In this document: positions 46,293 through 58,021 of the stretch, in pieces
Position numbering within the stretch: position 1 is the first letter of the stretch
Layout of the letters: the number at the start of each line of letters is the position of its first letter
Assembly: GCA_013115135.1 (NCBI GenBank)
Contig: JABANP010000112.1
Coordinates: 62,001-126,000 of the forward strand
Length of the DNA: 64,000 bases
Direction of reading: 5' to 3'
Source: Perkinsus olseni
Taxonomy: Eukaryota > Perkinsozoa > Perkinsida > Perkinsidae
Notes under the pieces: generated by a model
Told to the model about the DNA's origin: nothing
The model's database searches: none
The model's input: the letters and a program-made list of their open reading frames with translations, nothing else
Made by a program: the position numbers and the translations under genes

Positions 46293-47634
46293 TCACTGTT
46301 TCTGCGCTCTGATTTTGAGAAGCTCCTCCAAACGCTCAGTGAGGGAGTCGACTTTGGCTACGCAGTCCATCTGGTTCTTTTCTGCTGCTTCGACTTTGGC
46401 GTCAATCTGGCATGAGACTAAATGGCCACGCCCCGCAGGTGGCAGTAGAGATGCTTCCTCCCGAGAAGAGGAGTTGACATTACACTCTTGAGTATCCCCT
46501 TCAAACTCTTCTCCATCGCTTCACCAACATTGCCCGACCCTTCTCTCGTAACAGCGTACCTCACATGATATGAAGTCATGAACGGCACTGATGAGTAAAT
46601 TCACCTTGCCAACGCGAAAACGTAAGATCACCCTCACTACCTTCGCTTCGTTTCAGCTCTCACACTCAGAGCACTGGCAAGATTCTGGTCCGCAACAATC
46701 TTAGCCGACTTAGCAGCTTCTAGTTCCTCCTGCAACACCTTGATCCGCCTATTAAGCTCGATGATCTCAGCTAGGGCTCTGGAGAATAGCAGAACCACAC
46801 CGTCAACTACACGAAGCAGGAGGAGGAGAAGGAGCTTGCAATACCTTTCTGTTGCCCTGGTGTGAACTTTTATAGCAACTTTAAGGTTGTCGTCAAGCTG
46901 CCGTCGTTCTATATCGTCTACCACGTATTCAAAATGCCGTGCAATAGACTGACCAAGCCCAGTCAAGGAGCTGAGACACGGTAGTCGAGAATGAGCAAGG
47001 ACCGATATGAATAACTTCATATTACTGAGCTGCCATTGTATACCGCTCTGGCTGTCGGAGATCCATCGGCTCCTCTTTGGAAGGATCCCGAAGTTCGCCG
47101 CGGATAGTTTGCTGAGGATGGGGTGGATCATTTCACGTTGCTGCATTTCGCCCTTGGAAACTGGCTCTAGCAACCCCACCCCATTACCGCAAAGGCTTTC
47201 GAACTGTCCTCCAGTGCCTCTGTAAGATTCTGCAGTGTGCTAAGGGACTTGTAGGTCTCTCTAGTCTTCTCAGCCAGGAAGTCCATATCGAGTGACTGCA
47301 GATGAGGGGGTAACATGTACTTAAATCGCGGTAACCACAGCAGCCCTTAAACCTTCCTACCCCCTCATTACCCCTTCATTGATAGTTTGAAGCCTTGGCT
47401 CATACCCTTTGGCTATATTGGGTATGATGCCCTTATCGATGGGGTCCACATCAGAATCTGCTGTGGCACTGCCGGGTGGAGTTGATGGAGTTGAGACTGC
47501 CGCAGAGGTGGTGTGAACAGGCGGTTTAGTATCTTCAGCATCAACCCAATGACACATCACAATCCCCACACCCTACACCCCAACCTAGTACCAGAACTTC
47601 CAGGTGGCGCTGCACTTGGAGGGGACATGTTCAT
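46293..47634 (-). CDS. Coiled-coil protein, possibly BAR-like
   Basis: Minus-strand exons run from MNMSPPSAAPPGSSG (47634) to RLEELLKIRAQKQ-stop (46295-46293). After a Pro/Thr/Ser-rich N-terminus comes DPIDKGIIPNIAKGYEPRLQ, then helical segments: MDFLAEKTRETYKSLSTLQN, LGQSIARHFEYVVDDIERRQ, IIELNRRIKVLQEELEAAKS, KIVADQNLASALSVRAETKR, VNLLISAVHDFISCE, EAMEKSLKGILKS and the final coil. The order and spacing resemble the BAR part of sorting nexins, but no PX domain is seen, so this is a guess. Two junctions (near 47170 and 46640) do not close in phase in my model. It lies 53 bases upstream of the first recognised exon of the large gene in the same orientation, and the two could form one transcription unit. 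Confidence 0.5.
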
Positions 47635-48858
47635 GACGTCCAAACACCGCGACTTTCAAAAAACAAAATAAAGCAACTGAACAAGATGGGCGGGTGGATA
47701 GGAACAGCTAGACCGGGTGGAGGACTTCTACCTACCCACATATTCAAGATTACCGGACATGAGGGGTATCACCCACGATGTCTTGATCGAAGCGATTCAG
47801 TGAGTCCCACTGCCACCGACCGTCGCGGCTACTTGGCAAAGCCACTAGTCGCCAGTCCGTGACTCTTGCCTTTAGATACAGGTGGGAAGTAGACTATGTA
47901 ACTCAACAAAATTGTTGTAGGAGAAGTCCTGATCACTGGTCATGGTAGTCCAACCAACCTTACACCACGGCACTTCTTGTGAGACATGCGCCTGGTCTGC
48001 ACACATTATCATTCAGCACACAAAGCGTTCCACCATCAACAAAGGCGATAGGCGAGAGGAAGCATCAATCTGATATATGCTCCTCTTAGACGATGTTCTC
48101 ACCAACAATACTGTTGCACCTACTGCCGGTCACGCTTGGACAGTCACGAGTGCTATGCCATAATGAGAAACGGTTTCACAGGATAATACTCCGTGCTACC
48201 ACTCCTGTGCCGAATGCAGGATTAATGACAATGATGTTCCTTCCCACCCTGGGATCGCTTCCATCACTTCGGCAATTCTGTACTCCATCTTAGAATTTCC
48301 TATCGAACGAAGCTAGCAGTACGCTAGTTCTTCCCAACCCATGTTACAACTCATCCACTGTACTGGTGCAATCCCAACTGATATAACCACCCAGATTATT
48401 AAAGCAACTGTAGCCACCTCACTTTTCCGCGTGACATCACTCGCTGGTGGGTCTCAGCACGCGTCGTCTTGAACTCTTGCCAAACCTTACGCACTCAACG
48501 CAACGCAACCATTACTGTGAGGTTCTCGAGTGACATGAGTTGAAGTTCGAACGGCGTCGCTGAGAGACTTGGCCATGAAAAAGGAACCTGCAACCTCAAG
48601 ATGGTTCGCCGAACGTCCCAACTCGTACTCCGGGGGGCACTCTTCGCGGTTCATCGTAGATCGGGGATATAGAGTGATGCTAGAGGCTTGTAGTGGCAGC
48701 TCTACTGGCCGGTTTGGACGCTTCAGACAGGGTTCGGGTTCAACTTAGAGCTTCCCAGTCGATAATGTGTTCTGAGCACGTGGGCCTGAGGACTTGCCGC
48801 TCTAGCTCCGTTACACTGCCTCTAATCGGGTACGCGATGTCAGTTGCCCTCGTTTTAA
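47635..48858. other. Divergent intergenic region, no supported gene
   Basis: About 1.2 kb between divergent genes, probably holding both promoters. Short open frames (48093-48293, 48693-48905) have no support. Confidence 0.5.
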
Positions 48859-49734
48859 ATGTACCGACAGATTTTAACACAGACCTCTGTAGGGTTACTG
48901 CGTAGCGGCTTCCTCGTCAGCACAACGCCCGCGGCCCTGACTGCTACTCTGTCTAGGAGAACAATGTATAGCAGTAGTCGAGCTGCGTGGGCCCAGAGGG
49001 ATGTATCGACTGGGACAACCAGTGGGGATTCCAAATTTGAGGCGGCTAAGAAGGCATCGGACGAGATGGACCGCTCTACGGCAGCTCTGAAGGAGAAGCT
49101 TGGCGACGTCAAAGGGCCCTCTGAGGCGACTGAAGGAGAAGATCCCCAGTTATCTGGGGAAGAGCAGAAGGCTAGACAGGCAGCAGCTGAGAAACTTGCC
49201 GAGCAGGCCGCCGCCAGCGAGAAGCTATGGAACCTATTAGTACTAAGGGATCGAAGAGAGTGCGAAGTCGTATACCAGGCGACGGATTCATGTACCAGCC
49301 AACAATCGATGCTAGCTGCTCTCTTCTCCCACGAAGTGGCGAAACGTCAAGGTGTTACATTGGCCCCTGTTGTTAGGTTCCTGAAAGGAATATGGGTATC
49401 ACTTCGCCTGCCTTCCTTATACTCTTAATACTAACCATTTTACTGCACTTGTGAGTTGGTGGGTGTGAGTGAGTAAGCTCGTTATGGCACTGTGTGCAGA
49501 TATAATAATCATATGGATGAAGAGATGGATGAGCTGATGAAGAAGAAGCGTATCTTACGCATTAAGAGAGAGAAGCTTGAGCGGGAAGGCAAGGTGGATA
49601 TGTCATACTTCCAGCCGGCAGATGCAGCCGCGGCCGAGGGCAGTGGTGATAGTACTACCGAGGGTAGCGGTGATAGTACTACCGAGGGTAGTGGTGATAG
49701 TACTACCAAGGGTAGTGGTGAGAGCAGACAATAA
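48859..49734 (+). CDS. Putative organelle-targeted protein with charged helices and an EGSGDSTT repeat
   Basis: The first exon starts MYRQILTQTSVGLLRSGFLV, followed by TLSRRTMYSSSRAAWAQRDV. This is Arg/Ser-rich, with no early acids, as in a mitochondrial targeting peptide. An Ala/Lys/Glu-rich helical stretch follows (EEQKARQAAAEKLAEQAAAS), then LFSHEVAKRQGVTLAPVVR. A GT-AG intron, roughly 49376-49500 (phase 2), leads to YNNHMDEEMDELMKKKRILR, IKREKLEREGKVDMSYFQPA and a tail of four EGSGDSTT-like repeats. The part between residues 123 and 150 may contain another short intron. No family is recognised. The helical, charged composition suits a small accessory subunit of a mitochondrial complex, but that is inference only. 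Confidence 0.55.
49636..49725. repeat. 24-base coding tandem repeat
   Basis: Three full units and one partial unit of a 24-base repeat encoding EGSGDSTT. Units differ by only one or two bases, so the expansion is recent. Confidence 0.9.
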
Positions 49735-49922
49735 CTTGAACCTTATGTGATAAATCCAATCATCAAGATGTGTTTCTATTTATATCAACACAGATCATAA
49801 ATCGTGTTGGAGTTAAGTTCTGCTCACAGTGGAAGGCCCAGAAATCTTTGTGGAGTGCGAGCGCCGTCTTCAACCGCAGTCTCTTTTTCTTTAAACTTTA
49901 ACACGCCCCGCCGGTCAGTATT

Positions 49923-52900
49923 ATGGTACGCACGGCGGATGGCGATGCAACTTCTTCGGTAACCAGCTCTGAGCCTAGAGATAGTGTTGTCAGCGGTAGG
50001 TTCACAAGGTAGTAGTGTGAGTAAGAAGATAATGTGCCGGATACTGAACTATGAATAGGTCCACACTATCACGCCTGGAGAAGGAACGCTCCCGTTTAAT
50101 TCTTGAACTCGATGAATACCGAGAGTCTAATGTGGCTCTCAGGTCTGATCTTGAACAGTGCGTTGATAGGTAAGGCAATGGGATGTTGGTTGTTCAATGC
50201 GATTATGATTACAGGGTTTCGAGTAGCTATCCTTTGCAGATTGAATGCGTGCGAAGACGAGTTGGTTTTCCAACATAACGAGCTGGAACGCTCAACTAAA
50301 GAGGGTTTTCACCTTAAAAAGAAAGTTGAGAAGATGGAAGCGTAAGTGCGATTTCCTGGGAGGGAGAAGACGCGGCATGTGCTGTTGATGGGATAGGTTA
50401 TTGAAGAGAGAGTTCGGCGAGGATGCCACCACTCAGTACAGCGCCCTGTTGGATGAGAACGAGAGATTACAAGATGAGCTGGATGACATGGCAGATGAGC
50501 GAGAGCAATTAGAAGCGGAGGTAATAGGGAATCGTATATTGGTATTCGACCAAGCCGGATACAATTCAAGCGGCTATTTCGTATAGCGACCAGTAGAAGG
50601 GCGAAGGGGGCTTAGCATGAAGGATTGGTAGCATACCTGTCTTCCTCAGCTACAGCATCATCAAGCATCTGGGTATGACATTGATGATATGACCCAGCAG
50701 TTGGAGCAACTGACAGATGATAACAAAGATCTCTCCAGTGAGGTTGATGATTTAAAGGAAGGTATTGCTAGGGGCTGTGTTTGACGGAGTATCTGATCTC
50801 ATTCCACTGGCAGTAACGCTGTGGGTCATGTCGATATGCAAGATTTTTTTTCAGAGTCGGACCGTCTACGGCGTAAGCTAGCGACTTTGCAGACGGAGCA
50901 CGAGGTTGCTGTGGCCAAGCTCTCTGTACTAGGGTCTTGACGTGCTACCGTCACGCTGGAGATCGGTCTCGCTTACCACCAATGTGAAGATGATCTCTCT
51001 GATTGCCCTGTTGATCAGGCTATCGATAAGACAGCTGCACCTGTCGTACAAGAAGGAGTCCAAACAGACGAGGCTTGGTTGCCTACGATTAAGGAGGAGG
51101 GTGAAGAGGAGGACACTCGTAGTCAGACATCCTCAAGTACACCGGAAGATACCACGTCAGGGATAGGGAGTAATAACGTCGTACCGAGTGGAGGTCCAGT
51201 GGTCTTGACGAGTGGACTCCTGACATATCACGCAGCCGTATAGGTATGATGTTTTTGTTGTTCGTAGGAGGTGTTAGCCAAGACACGCAGCTGAGTACTC
51301 TAAGGATGGCATATGATCTACTACAAGAGGAAAACGAGGAGACCAAGCATCAGCTGGTAACTTAACAACCATAACATCTTCGATAGCCACCGCTTTATGT
51401 CTCTCCCCTCAGACCCTTTTGACTGATGCATCGGAGGATGGCGGCACTGCAGCCCGGCTGATAGACGTTCAACGTGAATTTGATGAATATCGTAAACAAC
51501 ATCCCGATGTAATCCTTGACTCCATCCGTGGTTCTCTCACATCTCACACTGTTCAGACTCCGAGTACCTCGATGCCTGAGAACAGCAGCTCGGAGATGAC
51601 ACCCGAGAAGGAGAGGAGCAGCTCATCAATCACAAGTAGCTCAGCGATAGGTATTCCGCTGTTGTAGTCCCACTGGGCACGCAACTATGCTCCATTGCTT
51701 TTAACTGGTTTTTCGACTCAGCTCCGCCCATCCTATCGCGGGAGGACTCCAACAAGGTAGATCCATTGGAGAAGCATGTCGAAGATCTCGAGGCCTCATT
51801 GCGCGATAAGGATGGCAAGATCGCCGCATTGCAAGGGTAATTACGCCTCGGGTATTGCACTGCAGGAGCGCAGGCCATCCTGTAGATACGTGGCAGACCT
51901 GGAGAGAATGCAGCAAGAGGGTGCCGTATTTGATGGTGAAGGTAAAGAAGTGGTAGCTGGTGCTGGCGCTACTCCCAAGGAAGGTACAGGTGAGTACAGG
52001 ATCGATCGCTCGGAATCGGTAGCCGCGCCGTAAGAACGGTGGATGATGATGCCTGGTCGTCGGCTCAGAAGTGCCCGAGGCTGCGAGTAGAGCCGCGAGG
52101 TTGGCCAGTGAGATTGAGAGTTATCAGGAGCAATTGAAGGCGAAGGATGAGCAGATAAATGAGCTTAAAAGGTGATATTCTAGAGGGTTAGAGCGCCTCA
52201 AAGTTACTATCGAATGCCGGAAAGCGAACGGATAAGTGGTATAGAGTAGATAATTGATTGCCTCTAGAGTGCAGTAGATGCTACTACTAGGTATTAAGAA
52301 GGCCATGTCTGTAGTGAAAGGGCCCCTGCTCCATTCGCTGGTGTCTTCCAGATGTGCTCCGTCGTGTACGACGTCGGCTTTCGATACGGGCTTAGGGATG
52401 GGGGTGGCTGCAGCACCTCCATTGGGACTTCCACTCATCTAGTCTGTTTCAGATTAGCGGATTCATCAACGGGACCTGAGAAGTCAGCATCGAACGAGCA
52501 TCCTGAGGCTAGCGATGATTCTACGGTACGTTCCATTCTTGATTGATCGCGTCTTTGAGCTCCTGCCTACTGTATGGTGTCGATAATTCCATGCACCACT
52601 AGGTTTCTATATCGCAGGATGATTTGGCCTCCATGAAGAGCCAACTGAAGAAGCTTGAAGAGGAGAAGAAACTCTCGGACTCTCAACTTGAATACGTACA
52701 ATCTGAGGTAGTATTGTAGTAGACCGGAGTCTCGAGCATTGATGGAATCTGTTGGGCCGACAGTCTATCAACTTCGATCCGAGTATAGAAGCTTGAGAGT
52801 ATTTGGAATTCTCAGTATGACAAGCTCCGGAAGGAGAAGGAGAAGCAAGTGATGGAGCTCGAGCACACCATCGTTGACACAAAGCTAAAACTGGCTCAGG

Positions 52901-53249
52901 TACTTGGTGTTATATCCCATAGTTCCTCTGCCGTGACTTCCTTTCTCCACACTATCTCGATGACCCTCTTATATCATGTACAGGTCCATTCGCAAGCTGA
53001 TAAGACTGATTACAGCAAGTACCGCTCACTTCGGAACCTAGACACCCAGCATGGCCGTGACTCACCGAGGAAGCATGATGGGACTCATCGTAGGCTTGCA
53101 TTCGTCATAGGGTGTAATCATGAAGGTCTTATCTCAATCGTACAGGTTCTGGTGGATCATCCATCCGTTCACGGAGTAAGGGTTTGGCTAAGTCTGTTGG
53201 TAAGGCTCTCGGTAGGAAATCGTCCACCGCTAGCATAGCTAAGCCCTGA
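49923..53249 (+). CDS. Long coiled-coil protein
   Basis: About 15 or more exons on the plus strand from MVRTADGDATSSVTSSEPRD to the basic end LAKSVGKALGRKSSTASIAK (TGA 53247-53249). Coiled-coil exons include SRLEKERSRLILELDEYRES, ELERSTKEGFHLKKKVEKME, LLDENERLQDELDDMADERE, DDMTQQLEQLTDDNKDLSSE, ESDRLRRKLATLQTEHEVAV, EKHVEDLEASLRDKDGKIAA, SEIESYQEQLKAKDEQINEL, LASMKSQLKKLEEEKKLSDS and LRKEKEKQVMELEHTIVDTK. They alternate with acidic or Ser/Thr-rich linkers. The C-terminal 30 residues are Ser-rich and strongly basic, a possible membrane- or nucleic-acid-binding tail. The pattern suits a golgin, centrosomal or cytoskeletal scaffold, but no diagnostic domain (GRIP, TACC, SMC head) is present. A few junctions (near 50940 and 51240) are uncertain. 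Confidence 0.65.
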
Positions 53250-53678
53250 CCACTTACGAAATATTTGACAATACTATCTCCTCCTTTTGTACATACTTCA
53301 CAGCGTAAGCCTGATATATCATTTTTCATCCTTACCGAACAGCCAGCAGTGCTGGCCCAGCACACTTAACCAAATCCAACTGTTTCTTCACCTCTACCCC
53401 AGCCATTGAGTTATACTTGATTTTTGGTACTGTGGAATACGTTCAATCTTCGCCTGGGGTCTCTCAATCACTCGAGCAATCAATCCATCAATCAATGCTG
53501 GTCGTGTAGTCACTCGTCCGCGGCAGTTGTTGTTTAGCCTTTGTCGCCGTTGTTCCTTCCTGTTCCTTCCTTCTCTTCTCTCTGATTACTACCTACTTAC
53601 CGTAAAGGCAGTGATACCATCATCCATACAATCGTTTAGCAAAGCACCCAGCAGCAGTAACAGTGAATAATAATAAGA

Positions 53679-54673
53679 ATGCGGATCAACGAGCATACCC
53701 GTTTAGAAGGGAAGGTCTGCATACTAGTGCCCTACACTAAGGAGATGGTGATAATAAACTTGAGAGGGAGCGCGATGATGCGAGTCGAATTCTCGTAGGT
53801 TGGTACGTACAATTCGTGGATGTCGGGTTCTGCAGAGTTGCGAGCCGAGACTGAGAGCGAGCCCTTGACACTCGAGGAAGAGTGAGTAACGTCGTAGCGA
53901 TGCCTTTCATATTTCCTCATCTGCGTCACTTATTGCATCCAGTATCGTCCCGTTATTAAGCCAATCAGATACGAGATGCAAGCCTCATGGCGGGAAGATG
54001 AGGATAAGCTTACGTTCATCGTTCTCGATCGTGATGTAGAGCCTGATCCTAATCTCGGCACCATTGCAGCTGGTGAGTGTCGTGAGTGAGACTGCAGCTG
54101 AGATGTGAATCGGGATGCATGTGGCAATACTTTGGTCGCCAAGTTAGCCGGTTAGCTCGTCATCATCGGAACTGTGATCTCTGCAGTGATCTTTCAGGGG
54201 GTGGTATGTGTGGCGATGTCAACTGTTTTGTCTCCGAAATTGATGATGACGAGAAATATCCTGGACGGGTGATCAGAGGTAATGATTTTAACGGCCCACT
54301 GTACCCAAGTATATGACTGGCGTTGGACAGTCAGTATTCGCGTGTCTCCATTCAGAGGGAGAAATCTCCGTCATGACTGCGGTTCCATCCAGTCGACATA
54401 AGGGGATAGCCCGTGAGGCGGTGACCATGATGGAGGATTACTGTCGGGATAATCTCCACATAGACAGGTGATTTAGTAGTGTTGTTCAGTCTATGTTCTT
54501 GTTTCATTTGCTTCGTGAGCAAGGCGCCTTATTGAGTTGGTCTTGTCAGGTTCATAGCGAAGATCCGCCTGTCCAACCATCCCTCGAGAGTTCTCTTTAG
54601 ATCTCTGGGCTATGAAGAAGTGAAGATTGTCAAATGTTTCAACGAAGTGCACTGCATCAAGAGCTTAATATAG
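53679..54673 (+). CDS. NAT9: N-acetyltransferase 9 (GNAT family)
   Basis: Six exons close in phase: 53679-53747, 53799-53881, 53969-54072, 54198-54278, 54356-54467 and 54550-54673, 190 residues (human NAT9 has about 207). The family's N-terminal pattern is visible: LEGKVCILVPYTKEM, then YNSWM, and ETESEPLTLEEEYEMQASWR followed by EDEDKLTFIVLDR, matching SEPLTLEQEYEMQ.SWR.D.DK.TFI.LD in animals. GGGMCGDVNCFVSE is the GDVNLF strand, and GEISVMTAVPSSRHKGIARE is the GNAT acetyl-CoA pyrophosphate loop (consensus R/Q-x-x-G-x-G/A). The C-terminal strand is KIRLSNHPSRVLFRSLGYEE. NAT9 is an acetyl-CoA-dependent acetyltransferase linked to microtubules in animals; its role here is inferred from the family. 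The gene is compact and looks intact. Confidence 0.93.
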
Positions 54674-55098
54674 ATGTATTAGTCTCCCGCAGTAGTACAT
54701 ACTCCCCCAATGCATACTTCTTTGTGTTAGTCACGTAAGGATGATGCCATTCTCCGCCCCGTGCTCAGCATCATCTCTATCTGCCTGTCAGCCGTTTCTT
54801 TCATGCCTGATCCCGCTCTTTAAGCAAACACAGCCCGCCTTGGCTGTGGAACGTCCGTGCTTCCTGCACTTGATTGGGCGGTATGCGAGTTATTCATGGC
54901 GTGAGTGGTCAGTTACGGCGATTGTACAAGGTGCATCGAGGCCAGCTCGCGAGGCTGCAAAGATGATACATAAAATGAGTGTACCTAGATCCATTGTTTC
55001 GTGGTTTGTACGCCCAAAAGCAGCCACTAACCTCTCTGTATATTACTTATTTTGATAGTATGCTCGTACCATGTGGTTCGTAGTACGAACCAGTTTAG
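54674..55098. other. Intergenic, no supported gene
   Basis: A 104-codon frame (54741-55055) lacks recognisable features. A perfect 19-base inverted repeat occurs at its end (see separate entry). Confidence 0.4.
55074..55092. repeat. Perfect palindrome, 9-base arms
   Basis: Arms tggttcgta and tacgaacca around a single g. It shares the core TACGAA with the larger palindrome seven bases downstream. Confidence 0.9.
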
Positions 55099-55123
55099 AT
55101 AGGGTACGAACTTCGTACCCTAT
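55099..55123. repeat. Perfect palindrome, 12-base arms
   Basis: Arms atagggtacgaa and ttcgtaccctat around a single c. It lies about 150 bases before the first coding exon recognised in the next gene. Confidence 0.9.
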
Positions 55124-55245
55124 TGGAGCATATGATGTTGGCCGTACTGGCCTATATGATAATATTTGCTTATTTAGTAGTACGCGGTATCCGAGCCGCA
55201 CTTTTCTCTACGACCTCGGTGGGAGCGACTCCGGATCTATAAGAT

Positions 55246-56123
55246 TTAAGATCGAGTTGATATCCCCGGCCTCGGCGAGGATGGGGCTGTCGAGGCTTAT
55301 GTATTGTTCTACCCTCGTCTGTGGCATGCGATCCGTAGTACGAACAACGGCTTACAGTGGCAAGTGCCTAAGAAGCTCGCTTCGTACCGGACCTTGGTGC
55401 GGCAGATTGAGGTTATGTTTAATTCCTTCGACTCCCGATTGCGTCGTGACCCTTGCTATTTAGGTGGATATCGCTGTGAGCTGCGCCTGAGGGTGGAGAC
55501 ACCTGGTGTCCTATCCCTCAGTACTATTTCATCGTATGTTCAGAGGGCCAAGCTCTGTAGACTCTGTAGATCATTATGATCACTTACGCCTACACGAGGT
55601 TGATTCCCGAGTATACGTGAATAGGGTGCGTGCGACTCTCAGGGCACTCCATGGTGGGGGATCGACATCGGGAGTCTCTAGCACAGCTGTCACTCAACGA
55701 CAGTCTTTGCTAGCTATTTATTTGATGTTACTGGTTGGTGGTTCGGTCGGTAAGGACGGTCGCAAGAAGGAGAAGGCTGCTGCCGTCTGCTTTCGGCAAT
55801 ATATGGCTGCCTACACAGCGTCTCGGTTGCACACCCCTGCACCTGATTCATCTGAAGTTGGTATCAGTTTGGATCAAGTGTATGTGATGCGAGACCGAGT
55901 GCTGTGGCGGCGCTCTGCTGGACGCACTCGTACTGAGAAGGATGGTCCCGTCGCTTACACCAAGACCGGTCAAGTACAACAGCAGCAAGGGGAGGCTATA
56001 GTTCAAAATCGTTGGGGCGGTAGACCGTCGAGAAGCTTCCGGTCATACTATGAAGCCGCCCAGGACATTCTGAACTGCTTTGGGCACCAGTGGGACATTG
56101 GAGTGAAGCTCGTGACCTCATAG
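55246..56123 (+). CDS. Unrecognised protein, N-terminal part of a possible larger gene
   Basis: An exon beginning near 55252 reads DIPGLGEDGAVEAYVLFYPR, then LWHAIRSTNNGLQWQVPKKL, FNSFDSRLRRDPCYLGGYRC and ELRLRVETPGV. A second exon, ending at TAG 56121-56123, reads GPSSVDSVDHYDHLRLHEVD, then a Ser/Thr-rich linker, KAAAVCFRQYMAAYTASRLH, GISLDQVYVMRDRVLWRRSA and YYEAAQDILNCFGHQWDIGV. The join near 55512-55546 does not close in phase in my model. The composition suggests a folded protein, partly beta and partly helical. I recognise no family. It may continue into the next entry through an unseen intron. Confidence 0.5.
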
Positions 56124-56360
56124 AGAGAGAAGCGTTTGAAATGTGGTAGGAAGAGAAGGGACGCCCGGCGTGCTCTCGTCCTCTGGTTTCCTTCAACACA
56201 ATTGTGGTGTGCCGGTTAGCTGCTTCTCTAGCGTAACTAGCTGTCGTGTTGAGTCGTCCGTCAATACTCGACGTCTGTGTGTCCAACGTAGATCGCAGAC
56301 CGTCCAAGGAGGTTCACTCGTACCTACAGTTTTTCGGAGGCCTTTCTGGGAGGGCTTGCT

Positions 56361-58021
56361 ATGATGCTGAGTAATGACTATTGCGTTCATTCGAACCCTC
56401 CCCGCCGACCGCCCCCGCCGGCTCCCTCTACAGTCAATCCTTCACGAGAGTTCATGTACCAGGCTGCTACCCACGGCCGTCGGGATATGGGTCAAGCTTT
56501 CTCTGATCGTAACGACTACGATAACGGTAGCATCTCCTCGGTGAGCATCATGTCGAGCCCTCCGGTCAATGCTATGAGCGGCATAAAGCCGGCTCCACGG
56601 CAAGGCGGCTATGACCAATACTATCGACCCTTGCAAGCTGGAAGTGCTGCGGGGCAATCGATAGGGAATAGAGATGGGTGTAGTAGCGGGACTGTTGCAC
56701 TTATTCGGAATGCCAGCGGTGTGCTCATTCAGTTCCTTACACTTGGAGGGATGAAGTCGCCTACTACGATTGTAGGGGTCCATCCTACATGGAGCAGGTA
56801 CATGGACCACCAGTATCTTTGGCGGTCCAATGCAGGGTCAATTCGTCTCAGGCTGCAGGAACGCCGGTTGAGCGGCACTCCGACAGGCGTGGGCTTTATC
56901 ATACCGCACCCTCGAATGATTACTATCGTTACGCGAGCACCTCAGCAGCTCCCACGTATAGTGAAGCCGATTATCATGCTAGGGCTGTCGCTGGTGACTA
57001 TGATCTGTCACGGCAGGAGCCTGTAACCTGCTCGTACCGGAGAACGGGTCCGGAGAATAGCTCGAAGCCGAGTAATGACGTGTCAGCCGCCGTACGGAGG
57101 AAGGAAGGGGAAGAGTCCTACTCGTCCTCCCTTCAATACCGGGGTGAGCCCGAGGAAGGGGACTTGGCCTTGAGGAACGGCTTCGATGAACGAGGAGATG
57201 ATGATCATGATGATGATGTCGATGATGGACCCGATGATGCTCCTCACGGGAGCAGTTTCCCTCTGGGTTGGTCTATTGCGACAAGGCTGATACCGTCTGG
57301 AGCAGTCAAGCGAGAATATGACATGTCACGCAACAGGCCAGGGTCGTCACCGGATAGAGTTCGCCATGAGGCTATCAGATTCTTCCAAGTATTGATGTCT
57401 CCTGAGTCCCCCCACTTCCAGTTCACGGGTGATGGATGGACCTTGCATGGCTTCATGTATCGACTTACCAGCGATGATGATGTTGGAGTGGTGGTACGAC
57501 AGGTAGACGACGACAGCAAAGACTCCGATGGAGAGGAGACTGCCCGAATACTTCTGAGCGTGATAACGAGAGATTCTAAGATGGAGAGAGGTCCATCGCC
57601 GAAGATGTTGTCCGCTATTGATGCCTGGGACTATGCCCTTCGACAGCTGGTTAATGGAGCTAGAGCACCGGCGGTAGGCAGCTTCTCGGTACAGACGATA
57701 CCATTGTTCGAGTATACTGCCGTCGTGTTGCTAGACTGGACTGCCTGTCAGGTACGGTCTGAGCGTAATGGAGCCTTCCGTATTTACCTGGATCAATACT
57801 ACTTCCCTGGAATACCCGTCAGTGCTCTTCCACCATGGACTAGGCTCAGTCGACCTCCCCGTTCGGATCCACCTGAGTATCTCACTACACGGCAACTCAC
57901 AGTCCCTGCAGACATCCCCTCCCCTGCTGCAACAAATCCCGCTGGCGCCGGAGTGTTCGTGAGGGCAGGTGTTCCCGGAGTATCTAGCTGCGATGAGTAC
58001 AAGGTGTGGTATGGGAGGTGA
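56361..58021 (+). CDS. Unrecognised protein with proline-rich N-terminus and folded C-terminal domain
   Basis: The first exon begins at MMLSNDYCVHSNPPRRPPPP and is Pro/Ser/Gly/Tyr-rich. A second exon starting near 56791 (GT-AG intron, donor near 56678) runs through Tyr/Ser-rich sequence, then an acidic run around DDDHDDDVDDGPDDAP, to a non-repetitive region: VRHEAIRFFQVLMSPESPHF, FTGDGWTLHGFMYRLTSDDD, GVVVRQVDDDSKDSDGEETA, MLSAIDAWDYALRQLVNGAR, FEYTAVVLLDWTACQVRSER and FRIYLDQYYFPGIPVSALPP. The end may be at 58019-58021 or continue from a GTGATA donor there into further exons. No family is recognised. Plus-strand order and closeness suggest it could be one gene with the preceding entry. Confidence 0.5.

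Noticed and set aside
46293..47634. Firm assignment as a sorting nexin
   Set aside because: Only a BAR-like helical pattern; no PX domain, and two junctions do not close.
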